The notes under the pieces were generated by a model that saw only the letters and a program-made list of their open reading frames with translations, searched no databases and was not told the origin of the DNA. Shown here piece by piece: positions 1 through 7,428 of a DNA stretch of 11,853 bases. Within the stretch, counting starts at the first letter, position 1; every line of letters begins with the position of its first letter. Made by a program: the position numbers and the translations under genes. This DNA comes from Candidatus Woesearchaeota archaeon CG10_big_fil_rev_8_21_14_0_10_36_11 (GTDB lineage: Archaea > Nanobdellota > Nanobdellia > Woesearchaeales > GW2011-AR9). The stretch covers positions 1 to 11,853 of the forward strand of contig PCYB01000049.1 of NCBI GenBank assembly GCA_002762845.1, in the 5' to 3' direction.

Positions 1-122
1 TACGAATTATCTCCAGAATTTTAGTTCTGGTTAGTTTCATAACCCCATTATTTTTATCGTAGGGAAAAACTTTCGGGATAACACATATTTTTAAATCTTT
101 TGGTGTGACATACTTTTACCAC
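1..122. other. Left edge: uncertain partial reading frames
   Basis: No gene here can be supported well. On the minus strand a frame stays open from about position 111 to the left edge; its only ATG is at 40-38 and would give the first 13 residues (MKLTRTKILEIIR) of a protein running off the window in the same direction as radB. No TATA-like box sits at the usual distance upstream of that ATG. On the plus strand, frame 1 reads seven codons and stops at 24, so the tail of a rightward gene is equally possible. A perfect 6-bp inverted repeat lies at 13-30. Confidence 0.2.
13..30. repeat. Short perfect inverted repeat (6-bp stem)
   Basis: CCAGAA at 13-18 and TTCTGG at 25-30 are exact reverse complements around a six-base loop. 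The repeat overlaps both possible edge reading frames, so it may simply be coding sequence. There is no T-run beside it that would mark a terminator. Confidence 0.3.
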
Positions 123-797
123 TTAGACAAATTCTTCTAATCCTTTCTGAACAATTGTAAATTTTAATTCGTTTCCTTCAGGTAAGCTTCTATGTTTTCG
201 TAAAATTAAACCGTGACAGGTACGAAATTTTCTCAGTTCAATTAAACATTTTGACCCGTACTTTAATAAATCGCCACCAACCATCTTTACCATGTCACGA
301 TTATCAAAATCAGAATAAACTTGGTTCGTAATTAACACAGGAATGTTTCTGCGGCGCGTGATTTCAACAAGGTACGCTATCTGTTTTCCCAACGCAGAAT
401 TAACATCATACACTTCTTCACTTCGGCTAAGTTCTAACCGGTATAACATAGATATAGAATCAACAATGACCATCCCAATAGTATCATTAATCATGCCGCG
501 TAACGTTTCGAACACGTCTTTTTGTTCTGCAAATGTCATTGGATTAAAGAATATAATGTTTCGAAGAACTTTTTCATAATTGGTAGCAAGTTGCTTGATT
601 CGTTCTACTGCAATACCACCTTCACTATCAATAAAAATAACTTTCTTCCCAGATTCTGCGATTGTAACAGCAGCAATTAAACACACGTTTGTCTTTCCCG
701 TACCCGACGGCCCATAAATGGTCGTGACAACATTGCTATCATATCCCCCATGCAGAAACCTGTTCAAAAAATCTACCCCAGTTGAAACCTTTCCCAT
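123..797 (-). CDS. radB: RadB, RecA/RadA-family recombinase paralogue
   Basis: A 224-residue RecA-fold ATPase, the usual size of archaeal RadB, which lacks the N-terminal helix-hairpin-helix DNA-binding domain of RadA. The Walker A motif GPSGTGKT is at residues 29-36 and Walker B (MVIVDS) at 109-114. The stretch from TNQVY to the GGD motif (about 158-176) matches the RecA L2/core region. RadB is thought to assist RadA-mediated strand exchange and repair in the cytoplasm; it binds ATP and DNA but is poor at strand exchange alone. The ATG at 797 is chosen because a TATA-like box lies about 27 bases upstream, which predicts a leaderless transcript. It is divergent from the glycosyltransferase run, with 77 bases between them, and is not obviously linked to it functionally. 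Family assignment is firm; function comes from family knowledge. Confidence 0.93.
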   Translation of the reverse strand: MGKVSTGVDFLNRFLHGGYDSNVVTTIYGPSGTGKTNVCLIAAVTIAESGKKVIFIDSEGGIAVERIKQLATNYEKVLRNIIFFNPMTFAEQKDVFETLRGMINDTIGMVIVDSISMLYRLELSRSEEVYDVNSALGKQIAYLVEITRRRNIPVLITNQVYSDFDNRDMVKMVGGDLLKYGSKCLIELRKFRTCHGLILRKHRSLPEGNELKFTIVQKGLEEFV

Positions 798-820
798 ACA
801 ATAAAATTAGTGGAGCCAAG

Positions 821-828
821 ATATAAAC
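821..828 (-). promoter_or_regulatory. TATA-like box for radB
   Basis: ATATAAAC on the plus strand reads GTTTATAT toward radB. Its centre is about 27 bases from the radB ATG, the normal archaeal box-to-start distance for a leaderless mRNA. Confidence 0.55.
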
Positions 829-842
829 ATTTCCCCTACAAA

Positions 843-850
843 TTTATAAA
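843..850 (+). promoter_or_regulatory. TATA-like box for the glycosyltransferase run
   Basis: TTTATAAA is centred about 28 bases before the ATG at 875. It probably drives the rightward run of three glycosyltransferase genes, giving a leader of only a few bases. It lies back to back with the radB box in the 77-base divergent spacer. Confidence 0.55.
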
Positions 851-874
851 ACAAAACATGTTTCTATACAAAAG

Positions 875-2353
875 ATGGAAACAAAATACAGATACATACT
901 CGTGGCAATATTTTGTCTAACGCTTATAACAAGACTTATCCTTGCATTTACCATCCCAAACTTTACGTACGAATCATACTTCCATATTGAACAAGCAGAG
1001 CACATAACTCAGGATGGTTTTCCACAATACAATGATCCATTGTCATATGGCGGAAGACAACTTTTTTTCCTTCCATTGTTCCATTACATTGCTGCGTTCT
1101 TTGGTATGGTTCTTCCCATTGAACTTGTCGCAAAGGTACTACCGAGTATTTTCCTTGCATCATTGACAGTGTTGGTATATGTTATAAGCAGGAAAATAAG
1201 TATGAATGAAACTGCATCGTTATTCGCAGCAACTATTGCAGGATTTCTTCCAATAATATTTACAACAAACGCATTCACACCAGAAACACTTTTCCTCCCA
1301 CTCATATTTGTTGCTATTTATTCGTTTCTTAATATAGATAAAAAAAACTCATTGTACATTTACATGATTTCTTTTCTGCTCCTGTCGATACTACATCCTG
1401 CAACGTTTCTTCTTATAATGGGCTTTGGAATTTATACACTCCTTTCATTTGTTGAAGGAAAAGAAATACACCGTGCAGAGATTGAACTGATACTTTCTTC
1501 AATATTCTTTTATATCTGGGTACAATTTCTTTTCTTTAAGAACATCTTATTGAAAGAAGGTATTTCGTTTGTATGGCAAAATGTTCCGCCGCAGATCATA
1601 CAAGAATACTTTCCTTTATTATCTATCCCCGAAGTGGTTATCCTTGTTAGTGCTATCCCTTTTTTAGCGGGGATATTTGTTGTGTATACATCACTGTTCA
1701 AAACAAAAGATAAAAAAACATTTTTCCTTATCAGCCTTGTTATCTCAACAACGCTTCTTTCATGGTTACGGCTTATCGAATCTCATTTATCACTTTCATT
1801 CTTAGGCATAATATTGGCAATTCTTTTTGCACTTTTTTATAAAGACGTAACTGAATACTTTACCAAAACAAAATGGTCACATCTCAAAAAACTGATTCCG
1901 ATAACGGTCGTTATACTTATTTGTCTTACGATGATATTTCCCGCAATAACAACTGCACTTGACCAGGAAACTCCGACAAGTAATGATATTGACGCGTTCA
2001 TATGGATACAAGAAAACACAAATGAAGGTGTGGGAGTACTTGCTCTTATTGAAGAGGGGCATCTTGTTTCGTATTATAGTAAACGAAGGAATATGATGGA
2101 CACAAACTTTGCACTTGTACAAGATGTTGAACAGAAGTTTAAGGATCTTGGATCCGTGTTTACGAGTTCGCTCGAAACATATGTTCTAAGCATACTTGAT
2201 GAAGAAAATATTCAATACCTTATCCTCACAAGTCGGGCACAGCAAAAGTATGGAATAAATGAGTTTAAATTCCTTTCAGATGAATGTTTTGAGTTGGTAT
2301 ATAATAAAAATGCAAAAATTTACAAGAAACATTGCACTCTGACAAGAGAATAA
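875..2353 (+). CDS. GT-C type polytopic membrane glycosyltransferase (PMT/AglB-like fold)
   Basis: A 492-residue protein with about ten to eleven hydrophobic segments in residues 6-360 and a soluble C-terminal domain of about 130 residues. The first extracytoplasmic loop carries an acidic motif (YESYFH, E33) followed by DPLSYGGR at 54-61. This resembles the first-loop signature of GT-C enzymes that use polyprenyl-phosphate sugars, including the DPLSY element seen in STT3/AglB. The soluble domain starts with WIQENT (377-382), the place where oligosaccharyltransferases have an N-T-P stretch followed by WWDYG; here that site reads LIEEGH, so this is unlikely to be an oligosaccharyltransferase. 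It is most likely an ArnT/PMT-like sugar transferase acting at the outer face of the membrane; donor and acceptor cannot be read from sequence. It is first in a run with a paralogue (21-base gap) and a GT2 enzyme. Confidence 0.7.
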   Translation: METKYRYILVAIFCLTLITRLILAFTIPNFTYESYFHIEQAEHITQDGFPQYNDPLSYGGRQLFFLPLFHYIAAFFGMVLPIELVAKVLPSIFLASLTVLVYVISRKISMNETASLFAATIAGFLPIIFTTNAFTPETLFLPLIFVAIYSFLNIDKKNSLYIYMISFLLLSILHPATFLLIMGFGIYTLLSFVEGKEIHRAEIELILSSIFFYIWVQFLFFKNILLKEGISFVWQNVPPQIIQEYFPLLSIPEVVILVSAIPFLAGIFVVYTSLFKTKDKKTFFLISLVISTTLLSWLRLIESHLSLSFLGIILAILFALFYKDVTEYFTKTKWSHLKKLIPITVVILICLTMIFPAITTALDQETPTSNDIDAFIWIQENTNEGVGVLALIEEGHLVSYYSKRRNMMDTNFALVQDVEQKFKDLGSVFTSSLETYVLSILDEENIQYLILTSRAQQKYGINEFKFLSDECFELVYNKNAKIYKKHCTLTRE

Positions 2354-2374
2354 ACCACGTGACAAAAAAACACT

Positions 2375-3763
2375 ATGAAACAAGAAATATTTACAGAAAA
2401 GAACCTGTACTTTACATTTTGCTTACATCATAGTAAAAAAATCTTGTTTGTCCTTATGATACTTCTTCTTGGTATTCCTTTACTTGTGAACGTACTTCAG
2501 GGAAATGTATTGATTACGGGTACAGAAAGTTATTATCATTTATACGAATCTAACAACGTAACTATTCACAACCTCTACGTTATTCCAATCTCGATACTTA
2601 CAATGGTTCTCCCCGGCCAATGGGCATCCATTATTCCGTTGATATTTGCAATATGTTCACTTCTTTTTGTATTTAGTATCCAGAATAAATTAAAGATACA
2701 ACAAAAATACTTTTTCTTATTTGTAATATTTTTTGTCATTTCTCCCGCATTTATATACACGTTTAGTACAATTTCTGCGTATGCGGTGTACACATTTCTT
2801 GTCCTTAGTGGATTTGTGTTGTTAACACATAATTCGTCGTACATAAAACCAATAGCATTTTTTCCTTTTATTCTTGCAACAACGATTGATATACTTAGTA
2901 CTAGTATCGTACTTTGTAGTGTTTTCGTGTATTATATTACGAAAATAAACAAGAGAAACGCGCTTTATACAACATTATTTATAATTTTAGGGATAATGTT
3001 TATTGTAAACCTGTTTTTTCATCAACCGTTTATCATCGGCCCATTTCATGTTGAACAAATCGTCCCCGACCTTATCTCTGATTTGGGTGGAATAAGCGGT
3101 GTAAGCTTTTTTCTCGTTCTTCTTTCCATGATGGGAATTACTTTTCTTTGGAAAATGAAACAGTATTCAATTTATATAATCACATTATTTATTGGCATAT
3201 CATATTGTATACACACACAAAGTATTTTTTATGTTTCTATCATTGTCGGATTGTTCGCAACCGTAGCATTCACGAGAACGTTTGAACGAAAATGGGAATT
3301 ACAGGATGTTAAAAAAATTGCATTTTTTGTTTTTTTTCTTGGACTTGCATTTTCAACATTAACATATATCGACCGTATTGATCAAATAGGGCCACTGACA
3401 GCCGATAATGAAGTTCTTACATGGATAAAAGTAAACACACCACAAAATTCAATAGTGTTCTCTACAGCAGAAAACAGTGAATATATCAGATACATTGCAG
3501 AAAGAACGCCGTTTAATTCATTCTCGCAAGATGCAACAACCCAAGATGTTTCTGCATCAATATTGAATTCAACATACATACACGAATTATTTCCCCTTCT
3601 TGAAAATAACAACATCACGTTGATATATATAAACAAAAAAATGAAAGAAGAATTCGACCAAGAACAGGGTTTCACTTTCCTTCTCAAAAACGAAAGATTT
3701 AAATTAGCACACTCTCACGAAGAAAGTGAGGTGTGGGCGTTTACAAAAGAATATATCGAATGA
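2375..3763 (+). CDS. Shortened paralogue of the upstream GT-C membrane protein
   Basis: 462 residues, with about ten hydrophobic segments (first at about 23-43) and a soluble tail from about residue 333. The order of elements copies the previous gene: an acidic loop motif TESYYH at 50-55, then membrane segments, then WIKVNTP (350-356) opening the soluble domain. The roughly 25 residues that follow the acidic motif in the upstream protein, including its DPLSYGGR block, are missing here, so the next membrane segment follows almost directly. That could mean an altered acceptor, a non-catalytic partner subunit, or decay, although the frame is fully open. The start lies 21 bases after the previous stop. 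A weak ribosome-binding match (GTGA at 2359-2362) sits 12 bases upstream, consistent with translation within a polycistronic mRNA. The GT-C-like fold is fairly clear; enzymatic activity is not established. Confidence 0.6.
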   Translation: MKQEIFTEKNLYFTFCLHHSKKILFVLMILLLGIPLLVNVLQGNVLITGTESYYHLYESNNVTIHNLYVIPISILTMVLPGQWASIIPLIFAICSLLFVFSIQNKLKIQQKYFFLFVIFFVISPAFIYTFSTISAYAVYTFLVLSGFVLLTHNSSYIKPIAFFPFILATTIDILSTSIVLCSVFVYYITKINKRNALYTTLFIILGIMFIVNLFFHQPFIIGPFHVEQIVPDLISDLGGISGVSFFLVLLSMMGITFLWKMKQYSIYIITLFIGISYCIHTQSIFYVSIIVGLFATVAFTRTFERKWELQDVKKIAFFVFFLGLAFSTLTYIDRIDQIGPLTADNEVLTWIKVNTPQNSIVFSTAENSEYIRYIAERTPFNSFSQDATTQDVSASILNSTYIHELFPLLENNNITLIYINKKMKEEFDQEQGFTFLLKNERFKLAHSHEESEVWAFTKEYIE

Positions 3764-3817
3764 TATTTTCGAAACGTAATAAAGTAATTAAAGTAATAAA
3801 GAAATTTCCACAAAACT

Positions 3818-3822
3818 GGTGA
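3818..3822 (+). promoter_or_regulatory. Shine-Dalgarno-like site of the GT2 gene
   Basis: GGTGA ends four bases before the ATG at 3827 and supports that start. Unlike the first genes of transcription units here, which look leaderless, this internal gene has a ribosome-binding site. The preceding spacer (3764-3826) contains two copies of AAAGTAAT but no convincing TATA box. Confidence 0.5.
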
Positions 3823-3826
3823 ATCT

Positions 3827-5092
3827 ATGATAGTAAAATTCCTTGATGTTGTACTTTTTAGCACATACTTTCTCTTACTTTTTTTCGCTATATTTTGGCT
3901 TTTGGTACTCTTTTTTCCTGAAAACGAACAAAAAAAGAAAAAACTTATTGGAACACCGTTCTTTACAATTATTGTTCCTGCGTACAATGAAGAAAAGTCT
4001 ATTGTGGAAACACTTACATCAATTGTTCATCTTGATTACCCAAAAGAAAAGATGGAAGTTATTGTTGTCAATGATGGATCAACAGATACAACCAAAAAAC
4101 TTGTTGAAGAATTCATTACATGCAATCCAGGGGATGATATCATATTATTAAACCAAGAGAATCAGGGGAAAGGAAAAGCCCTTAACGTAGGATTAGACAT
4201 CGCACGTGGAGAATACTATGCGTGTTTAGATGCTGATTCGTTCATCTCACCAAATGCAATCAATGAGATGCTTCCTTATTTTCAAGCTGATACTAATGTT
4301 GCGGCTGTTTGTCCACTGCTTAAAGTACGAAAACCAAACAGCGTACTTCAGAAAGTCCAATGGACAGAATATCTGGTGAACATGTTTTACAAACTACTCA
4401 ATTCAAAGATAGATTGTATCCACGTTACACCGGGACCTTTTAGCATTTATAGAACAAAGATTATCAAAGACCTGGGAGGGTACGATGAAAAAACGATTAC
4501 TGAAGATTTAGAAATTGCGATACGATTACAGAAACATCATTACAGAATTGTACAGACGTTTGACGCCATTGTTGAAACGGTTGCTCCAAACTCGTTAAGA
4601 GACCTTTTCAGGCAACGTGTGCGATGGTATAAAGGGTCTGTTGATAACACTATTAGTTATAGAAAAATTATGTTTAACAAAGAATATGGCGATTTTGGGT
4701 TTTTACGAATGCCGACGATTATCCTTTCAGGCATTATTGCAATCATTGTAGCGGCCACGTTATTACGAGAACTGTTCATTAAATCGTTCCAGTGGTTTGG
4801 TGCGCTTAAAGCTATAAATTTTGATATCATAACATTGATAAAGAATTTTTCATTCGATTTCAATGTTCTAAGCCTACCATTTTTTAAGATTATCATTGCT
4901 GCAACACTTTTTTGTCTAAGTTTTTTCATTATGATTTATTCGTACAGGATCATCAAAGAAAAGATACGAAACCATGGAAGAACACTTGTGTCAATGCTTT
5001 CGTTCCTTTTTCTGTATGGTTTATTTATAACATTTGTATGGATGTACATTGCGTTTATATTCGTAGCGCACAAAAAGAACCGGTGGACATAA
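3827..5092 (+). CDS. Membrane-anchored family 2 glycosyltransferase
   Basis: 421 residues: an N-terminal membrane segment (about 6-30), a cytoplasmic GT-A catalytic domain (about 45-280), then about three C-terminal membrane segments (near 291-311, 351-373 and 385-414). The catalytic domain shows the GT2 hallmarks in order: IIVPAYNEE from residue 48, VNDGSTD at 81-87, the metal-binding DADS at 135-138, TED at 225-227 carrying the catalytic-base aspartate, and QRVRW at 263-267. The QxxRW motif and flanking membrane helices are typical of processive or membrane-embedded GT2 enzymes (cellulose/hyaluronan/poly-GlcNAc synthase-like) and of polyprenyl-phosphate glycosyltransferases. It would use a nucleotide sugar at the inner membrane face. 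It could supply lipid-linked sugar to the upstream GT-C proteins or build a surface polysaccharide. Sugar specificity is unknown. Confidence 0.85.
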   Translation: MIVKFLDVVLFSTYFLLLFFAIFWLLVLFFPENEQKKKKLIGTPFFTIIVPAYNEEKSIVETLTSIVHLDYPKEKMEVIVVNDGSTDTTKKLVEEFITCNPGDDIILLNQENQGKGKALNVGLDIARGEYYACLDADSFISPNAINEMLPYFQADTNVAAVCPLLKVRKPNSVLQKVQWTEYLVNMFYKLLNSKIDCIHVTPGPFSIYRTKIIKDLGGYDEKTITEDLEIAIRLQKHHYRIVQTFDAIVETVAPNSLRDLFRQRVRWYKGSVDNTISYRKIMFNKEYGDFGFLRMPTIILSGIIAIIVAATLLRELFIKSFQWFGALKAINFDIITLIKNFSFDFNVLSLPFFKIIIAATLFCLSFFIMIYSYRIIKEKIRNHGRTLVSMLSFLFLYGLFITFVWMYIAFIFVAHKKNRWT

Positions 5093-5094
5093 AC

Positions 5095-5102
5095 TTTAAA
5101 TA
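5095..5102 (+). promoter_or_regulatory. TATA-like box for the thioredoxin-fold gene
   Basis: TTTAAATA lies immediately after the GT2 stop codon, its centre about 30 bases before the ATG at 5129. It suggests the downstream gene has its own promoter with a leader of only a few bases. Confidence 0.5.
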
Positions 5103-5128
5103 GTACCTTTTTTCTGAATCTGAGCAGT

Positions 5129-5821
5129 ATGACACGAAGGAAACTGAGCACAAAAAAGTATGTACTTGCATTAATATTGACCATTCTGGTTTTTCTTGGA
5201 GGCATAGTTGCAGGGATTGTGTTAGAAGATGCACGTTTGAGGGATACAAAGCAGATCACGCTTAGTGAAAAAGTAAACTTGCGAAGTCTACAGTTACAAA
5301 AAGAATATATTGATTTAGGAATAGCTGAATGTGACGCTCTTAATCAAATACTTGAATCTAATATAAACGAGCTTGCGAAAAAGATTGCCATAATTATTGA
5401 TTATGAAAAAACGTCAGTATTCAGTGAGGAAGAGTTTAATTTAGAATTACGAGATTATTTCCTTACAGAAATCCAGTTCCTTTTTGTTTCAAACGAGATA
5501 GATAAAAAATGTGGGAAGGATAATGTAAAAGTAGTCTATTTCTATGATGAAAATGCGGACGATACGCAAGGGAAAATACTTGATTATCTTAAGAAACTGT
5601 TTGGAAGTAAAGTGTTAGTGTTCTCTTTTAATTCTAATTTTAATCAAGAACCGATGATTAATATCTTGTTAACATCATATAAGATACAACAATTTCCTGC
5701 GGTAATCGTCGGAGACAATGTGTTTCAAGGAAGTACGTCTGTACGAGACCTTATGAAATCTATTTGTGATGAATTTAGAGATATACATCAAGAGATTCCT
5801 AAGGAATGTAATGTTGTATAG
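5129..5821 (+). CDS. Membrane-anchored thioredoxin-fold protein without CXXC
   Basis: 230 residues with basic N-terminal residues followed by one membrane segment (about 11-33), which should leave the rest outside the cytoplasm. Residues 45-125 look helical. From about 132 the sequence fits a thioredoxin fold: a first strand VKVVYFYD (133-140), then a loop where CXXC would normally sit but which reads ENADDTQ, then a second strand KVLVFSF, and FPAVIV (189-194) with the proline in the cis-Pro position. Cysteines occur at 68, 128, 213 and 227 but none form CXXC. A redox role through CXXC is therefore excluded; a structural, chaperone-like or binding role is possible, or C128 may substitute. It follows the glycosyltransferase run from its own promoter and is convergent with the GH3 gene. 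The fold call is inference from motif order. Confidence 0.55.
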   Translation: MTRRKLSTKKYVLALILTILVFLGGIVAGIVLEDARLRDTKQITLSEKVNLRSLQLQKEYIDLGIAECDALNQILESNINELAKKIAIIIDYEKTSVFSEEEFNLELRDYFLTEIQFLFVSNEIDKKCGKDNVKVVYFYDENADDTQGKILDYLKKLFGSKVLVFSFNSNFNQEPMINILLTSYKIQQFPAVIVGDNVFQGSTSVRDLMKSICDEFRDIHQEIPKECNVV

Positions 5822-5853
5822 TTGTCTTCAACAAATAAAACATCTACTTAAGT

Positions 5854-6969
5854 TCAGTCTTTCACAACAAACCCTTTCGCAGTAAGAATTTTACGTACCG
5901 AGGCATCAATTCTTTCTTCTGAAATTATCCCCCCATCAACAGCATCTCTGATTACTGTAATAGCATGATACACTTCATTTGGATCGTTCTGGAAATTTAA
6001 CACGATGTCAGCACCGGCGTTAAACACTTCAATATACATCTCATCAAGTGATTTGTAAAAGTTTTTTATTCCAAGCATATTAATCTCGTCAGTAACGATA
6101 AGACCATCAAACGTTCTTTGCAAACCACTAATGATCCTTTGTGAAGCATCAGACGGTTTTCCCTCAGAATTGACTTCACCAAACGTAATAAGGTGACTTA
6201 CCATAATTGCTTTAACAGAATTTTTATCAATTAAACTTTCATACGGATATAAATCATCTCCAGTAATTTCTGCTGCTGCCAAAAATTTGTGAGGATCTTT
6301 GATAACAAGTGTTTTTCCAGGATAATGTTTCGCTGTCGCGATAACTCCTTCGTCCTGAAGTCCAAGAATGTACGCATTTGCAAGTTCAGATACATCTTCT
6401 TTCGTACCTTGAAAACTTCGACAGTTCCATATTTCATCATGCAAATCGACAACAGGTGCAAAATTGACATTAACGCCTATATCAGATAAATATTTTCCTT
6501 CCGTTTTTCCTTTCTGAAATGACTCTCCTAACGACGTAACCTCGTTCACAGACTGAAATTCTTTAAAATATGCAAATGGACTAACACATCCTTCAAGATC
6601 AACAGTAACAAAGAAAGGAATTTCTAAGCTTTCCTGAAAGTATGTTATAATGCTTCTCATTTCATCTTCGCTTTTCATTGCGTGAAGATGTATCCCACCA
6701 AGTTGCATCTTTTTGAACGCGCCCATATTATATGTAATTCCAAGAACAACCATCATTTGTGCGATTTTTTGTTCCAGTGTAAGGTCATCTAAGTCAATAG
6801 TACCATCAACAACAAGTGGTTGTGGCTGACTTGGAATAAAGAAACCCTGCGCTTTAGCAACATTTACTCCAACAAGAAGAATGTTAAGCAAAATAAGAAT
6901 AAAAAAGACGTACACACTAACTTTACGCGGTAAACGATTCTTTTTCTTTAGTACACCTCTTTTTTTCAT
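5854..6969 (-). CDS. GH3-family (NagZ-like) beta-N-acetylhexosaminidase, exported or anchored
   Basis: 371 residues: a strongly basic N-terminus, a hydrophobic segment at about 18-37, and AKA|Q near residue 40 that could be a signal-peptide cleavage site. A single GH3 TIM-barrel domain of NagZ type then follows. Landmarks are VDLEG (123-127, usually D-Q-E-G-G), NFAPVVD (169-175), CRSF (183-186), AKHYPGK (213-219), the D-x-H dyad as DPH (225-227) used by NagZ enzymes as general acid/base, and TDE (293-295) with D294 as the expected nucleophile. NagZ cleaves terminal beta-GlcNAc; in bacteria it acts in murein recycling. Murein is absent from archaea, so surface glycan or glycoprotein trimming, or attack on foreign glycans, is more likely. 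The usual PGHGDT reads PGKTLV, so specificity may differ. The family is secure; the substrate is unknown. Confidence 0.85.
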   Translation of the reverse strand: MKKRGVLKKKNRLPRKVSVYVFFILILLNILLVGVNVAKAQGFFIPSQPQPLVVDGTIDLDDLTLEQKIAQMMVVLGITYNMGAFKKMQLGGIHLHAMKSEDEMRSIITYFQESLEIPFFVTVDLEGCVSPFAYFKEFQSVNEVTSLGESFQKGKTEGKYLSDIGVNVNFAPVVDLHDEIWNCRSFQGTKEDVSELANAYILGLQDEGVIATAKHYPGKTLVIKDPHKFLAAAEITGDDLYPYESLIDKNSVKAIMVSHLITFGEVNSEGKPSDASQRIISGLQRTFDGLIVTDEINMLGIKNFYKSLDEMYIEVFNAGADIVLNFQNDPNEVYHAITVIRDAVDGGIISEERIDASVRKILTAKGFVVKD

Positions 6970-6984
6970 GATTCTATACTGTCC

Positions 6985-7001
6985 TATTTAATACTTATTT
7001 C
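6985..7001 (-). promoter_or_regulatory. AT-rich probable promoter of the GH3 gene
   Basis: Two overlapping TATA-like stretches read toward the GH3 gene: ATTAAATA and GAAATAAG, about 20 and 28 bases from its ATG. The second fits the spacing seen elsewhere in this window. They sit in the 43-base gap after the upstream small gene, so the two may also be co-transcribed. Confidence 0.35.
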
Positions 7002-7012
7002 AGACTAATAAC

Positions 7013-7378
7013 TCAAACCCAAAACCCGTTATTTTTACAATATCTGTATGCTTTCATATTAACAAAATATTTGATAACACTTTCTGAAGTATAATATTTT
7101 TTCTGAATATCAAATGACGTTCCATCAACAATAATTGGTCCTGTGACTGTTTCACCTTGTATTACTTGCTGTTGCATTTGGAGGCAGCATCGTTCTGTAT
7201 CTTGTATTAATGAGGTTTGATCTTTGTACTGTGCAATACAAACGGGACTATCCCCATCAGCACTATACAACGCATTCCCTAACGTAGGGACTGTGATATC
7301 AAAAAGGTTAAGAAATAAAAGTACTGCGATAAATACCAAAGAAATATTTACAATGATCCATATTTTGTTCCCATTCAT
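7013..7378 (-). CDS. Small membrane-anchored cysteine-containing protein, unknown function
   Basis: 121 residues that I do not recognise as any family. One hydrophobic segment (about 7-27) near the N-terminus is followed by a short polar domain that would lie outside the membrane. The domain holds four cysteines (47, 64, 65, 114), with C64-C65 adjacent, followed by a glutamine-rich stretch and a C-terminal aromatic, basic patch. Extracytoplasmic cysteines in even number suggest disulfides. The ATG at 7378 is supported by the TATA palindrome centred about 26 bases upstream, shared with the divergent PAP2 gene. The stop is 43 bases before the GH3 start on the same strand, so the two could form one unit. 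It is a real gene on the strength of promoter spacing, a clean anchor and genomic fit; function is unknown. Confidence 0.65.
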   Translation of the reverse strand: MNGNKIWIIVNISLVFIAVLLFLNLFDITVPTLGNALYSADGDSPVCIAQYKDQTSLIQDTERCCLQMQQQVIQGETVTGPIIVDGTSFDIQKKYYTSESVIKYFVNMKAYRYCKNNGFWV

Positions 7379-7398
7379 TGAGATATCTTAAACAAAGA

Positions 7399-7410
7399 TT
7401 TATATATAAA
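7399..7410. promoter_or_regulatory. Palindromic bidirectional TATA element
   Basis: TTTATATATAAA is a perfect 12-base palindrome in a 50-base divergent spacer. Its centre is 24-25 bases from the PAP2 ATG (7429) on the right and 26-27 bases from the ATG (7378) on the left. A single symmetric box could therefore serve both leaderless genes. Confidence 0.6.
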
Positions 7411-7428
7411 CTTATCCCCACAATGTAA

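Noticed and set aside
875..2353. Oligosaccharyltransferase AglB
   Set aside because: No WWDYG motif; the equivalent region reads LIEEGH, and the protein is short for AglB.
3764..3826. Two AAAGTAAT copies as a regulatory repeat
   Set aside because: Short and very AT-rich; expected by chance in this composition.
4936..5259. Minus-strand frame across the GT2 tail and the thioredoxin-fold start
   Set aside because: It is the shadow of two genes with good motifs and a promoter between them; no promoter or family signature of its own.
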